Shown here: piece by piece, positions 5,946-7,150 of the stretch
Layout: every line of letters starts with the position of its first letter
How positions within the stretch are numbered: the first letter of the stretch is position 1
Assembly (NCBI GenBank): GCA_029776465.1
Contig: JAKOTC010000259.1
Location: forward strand, 1-7,150
Direction: 5' to 3'
Length of the DNA stretch: 7,150 bases
Source: Bacillota bacterium
Lineage (GTDB): Bacteria; Bacillota; Clostridia; Oscillospirales; JAKOTC01
Position numbers and translations under genes: made by a program
Notes under the pieces: model-generated
What the model saw: only the letters and a program-made list of their open reading frames with translations
Databases searched by the model: none
What the model was told of the DNA's origin: nothing

Positions 5946-5975
5946 TTGACAGAAAGCATAATCTTGGGATATAAT
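5946..5975 (+). promoter_or_regulatory. Perfect-consensus promoter of metG
   Basis: TTGACA (5946-5951) and TATAAT (5970-5975) both match the housekeeping sigma consensus completely, with an 18-base spacer. Transcription would begin near 5982, giving a leader of about 42 bases. That leader is too short for a T-box and contains only a small GGCC-GGCAA-GGCC stem (5987-5999). This suggests strong, largely constitutive expression. Confidence 0.85.
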
Positions 5976-6023
5976 ATAGCTTATCAGGCCGGCAAGGCCA
6001 ACAAACCGGAAAGGTATGGTTAT

Positions 6024-7150
6024 ATGAAAAAAACCTATTATGTCACCACTCCCATCTATTATTCGTCCGGCGCGCCCCATATCGGTCACAGCTGCACAAC
6101 GCTGGCTGCAGACGCAATGGCACGCTTCAAGCGAATGCAGGGATATGATGTGATGTTCCTGACCGGCATGGATGAACACGGTATGAAGATCGAGGAAAAG
6201 GCGAAGGAAAAGGGTGTCACCCCCCAAAAGTTTGTGGATGATATCTGCGACCAGTTTCAGAACCTTTGGAAGACCTTGAACATTTCGAACAACCGATTTA
6301 TCCGTACTTCCGATAAAGCTCACATCAAAACCGTTCAAACTGTTTTTAAAACCCTGTATGACAAGGGCGAGATCTATAAGGGCCACTATTCCGGGTTGTA
6401 TTGCACTCCCTGTGAATCCTTCTGGACCAAAACCCAGGCCAAGGACGGGAAATGCCCCGATTGCGGCCGTGACTGTATCGTGGCAGAAGAAGAGGCCTAT
6501 TTCTTCCGGCTTTCCAACTATACCGATAAATTGTTAAAGCTGTATGAGGAACATCCCGATCTCTGCGCTCCGAAAAGCCGTCAGAATGAGATGATCAGCA
6601 ATTTCCTCAAGCCGGGGCTGGATGATCTCTGTGTCTCAAGAACCAGTTTTAAATGGGGTGTTCCGGTTGATTTTGCTCCGGGGCATGTGGTTTATGTCTG
6701 GATCGACGCCCTGACCAACTATATCTCCGCGCTGGGATACGGCTCGGAGGACACCGCCCTGTTTGAGAAATATTGGCCGGCCGACCTGCACATGATGGCC
6801 AAGGAGATCTTCCGTTTCCACGCCATCATCTGGCCCGCCATTTTAATGGCGCTGGAACTGCCCCTCCCCAAAATGATTTACGGCCATGGCTGGTTTAACT
6901 TTAACGGGGACAAAATGAGCAAGTCCAAGGGCAATGTGGTGGATCCTTTTGTTTTAACCGAACGGTATGGTACGGATGCCTTCCGGTATGCCGTTCTTCG
7001 GGAAATGCCGGGCGCACAGGACGCCAATTTCTCCAGCGCCCGAGTGCTCAGCCGTATCAATACCGATTTGGCCAATGACCTGGGCAATCTGGTCTCCCGC
7101 ACCGCTGCCATGATCGAAAAATATTTCGGTGGCCGTCTCCCCAAAGAACA
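6024..7150 (+). CDS. metG: Methionyl-tRNA synthetase, N-terminal 375 residues
   Basis: MetRS charges tRNA-Met with methionine using ATP. The window carries the catalytic Rossmann domain and the start of the anticodon-binding helices; the usual Firmicutes enzyme is about 650 residues, so the C-terminal part, including any tRNA-binding domain, lies outside. Visible motifs are the class I HIGH sequence (HIGH, 19-22), TGMDEHG (47-53), a single zinc knuckle CxxC...CxxC (Cys127, 130, 144, 147), VYVWIDALTNY (223-233), HMMAKEIFRFH (256-266) and KMSKS (297-301), all intact. The start is preceded by GGAAAGG (6008-6014), nine bases away. The frame is open upstream to an ATG at 5925, but the consensus promoter lies between the two and the family's N terminus (MKKTYYVTTPIYY) begins at 6024. 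It is transcribed away from rpe. Confidence 0.96.
   Translation, partial: MKKTYYVTTPIYYSSGAPHIGHSCTTLAADAMARFKRMQGYDVMFLTGMDEHGMKIEEKAKEKGVTPQKFVDDICDQFQNLWKTLNISNNRFIRTSDKAHIKTVQTVFKTLYDKGEIYKGHYSGLYCTPCESFWTKTQAKDGKCPDCGRDCIVAEEEAYFFRLSNYTDKLLKLYEEHPDLCAPKSRQNEMISNFLKPGLDDLCVSRTSFKWGVPVDFAPGHVVYVWIDALTNYISALGYGSEDTALFEKYWPADLHMMAKEIFRFHAIIWPAILMALELPLPKMIYGHGWFNFNGDKMSKSKGNVVDPFVLTERYGTDAFRYAVLREMPGAQDANFSSARVLSRINTDLANDLGNLVSRTAAMIEKYFGGRLPKE

Larger units (their letters stand above)
5698..6023. other. Divergent intergenic region between rpe and metG
   Basis: This 326-base gap holds the rpe ribosome site, the rpe promoter and its 13-base repeats at the left, and the metG promoter and ribosome site at the right. 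Between about 5800 and 5940 I see no gene, tRNA or convincing hairpin. There is a stray TATAAT at 5829-5834 with no good -35, and a run of seven T at 5903-5909 with no stem before it. I found no T-box signature (TGGxACCGCG) or other riboswitch I could recognise. Confidence 0.6.

Noticed and set aside
5886..6386. Minus-strand open frame of 166 codons opposite the start of metG
   Set aside because: It covers the strong metG promoter and the conserved HIGH region on the other strand and resembles no protein family I know.

Overview
The window looks like a piece of a Gram-positive chromosome from the class Clostridia, possibly Oscillospirales; that placement is an inference. It rests on AGGAGG-type ribosome binding sites, a MecA-type Clp adaptor (a Firmicutes family), a methionyl-tRNA synthetase with one zinc knuckle, an Rnf-type gene cluster and roughly balanced base composition. 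Nothing looks like a phage, insertion sequence, CRISPR array, tRNA or rRNA.

Layout. Positions 1-642 (minus) hold the N-terminal part of an anchored, probably extracellular protein resembling the DUF4015 putative glycosyl hydrolases. A hairpin at 670-696 separates it from a tightly packed minus-strand operon, read from 4383 down to 711, in the order rnfC, rnfD, rnfE, rnfA, with overlaps of 14, 53 and 4 bases. A 77-base gap carries divergent promoters for this operon and for a plus-strand mecA-like gene (4470-5039). That gene runs tail to tail, with a single base between, into rpe (minus, 5041-5697). After a 326-base AT-rich gap with the rpe and metG promoters, metG (plus) starts at 6024 and leaves the window.

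The housekeeping part is ordinary: rpe (pentose phosphate pathway), metG (translation) and mecA (ClpC-linked proteolysis) keep the residues expected of them. The Rnf-like operon is the unusual part. Rnf normally couples electron flow between ferredoxin and NAD+ to Na+ or H+ movement, using flavins in RnfC, RnfD and RnfG, Fe-S clusters in RnfB and RnfC, and a membrane [2Fe-2S] cluster held by two cysteines each from RnfA and RnfE. Here the membrane folds are clearly recognisable, but all four cluster cysteines are replaced (Asp29 and Thr122 in RnfA; Ala94 and Ser177 in RnfE). The glycine-rich flavin/NADH motif of RnfC is lost, the RnfD flavinylation motif is altered, and no rnfG or rnfB lies in the operon. 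The two [4Fe-4S] motifs of RnfC are intact. All four reading frames are open, with good ribosome binding sites and overlaps that suggest translational coupling. I read this as a maintained, divergent Rnf-like complex that probably does not perform standard ferredoxin:NAD+ oxidoreduction. Its real function cannot be told from sequence alone, and comparisons with canonical Rnf were made from memory of the families, not by computed alignment.
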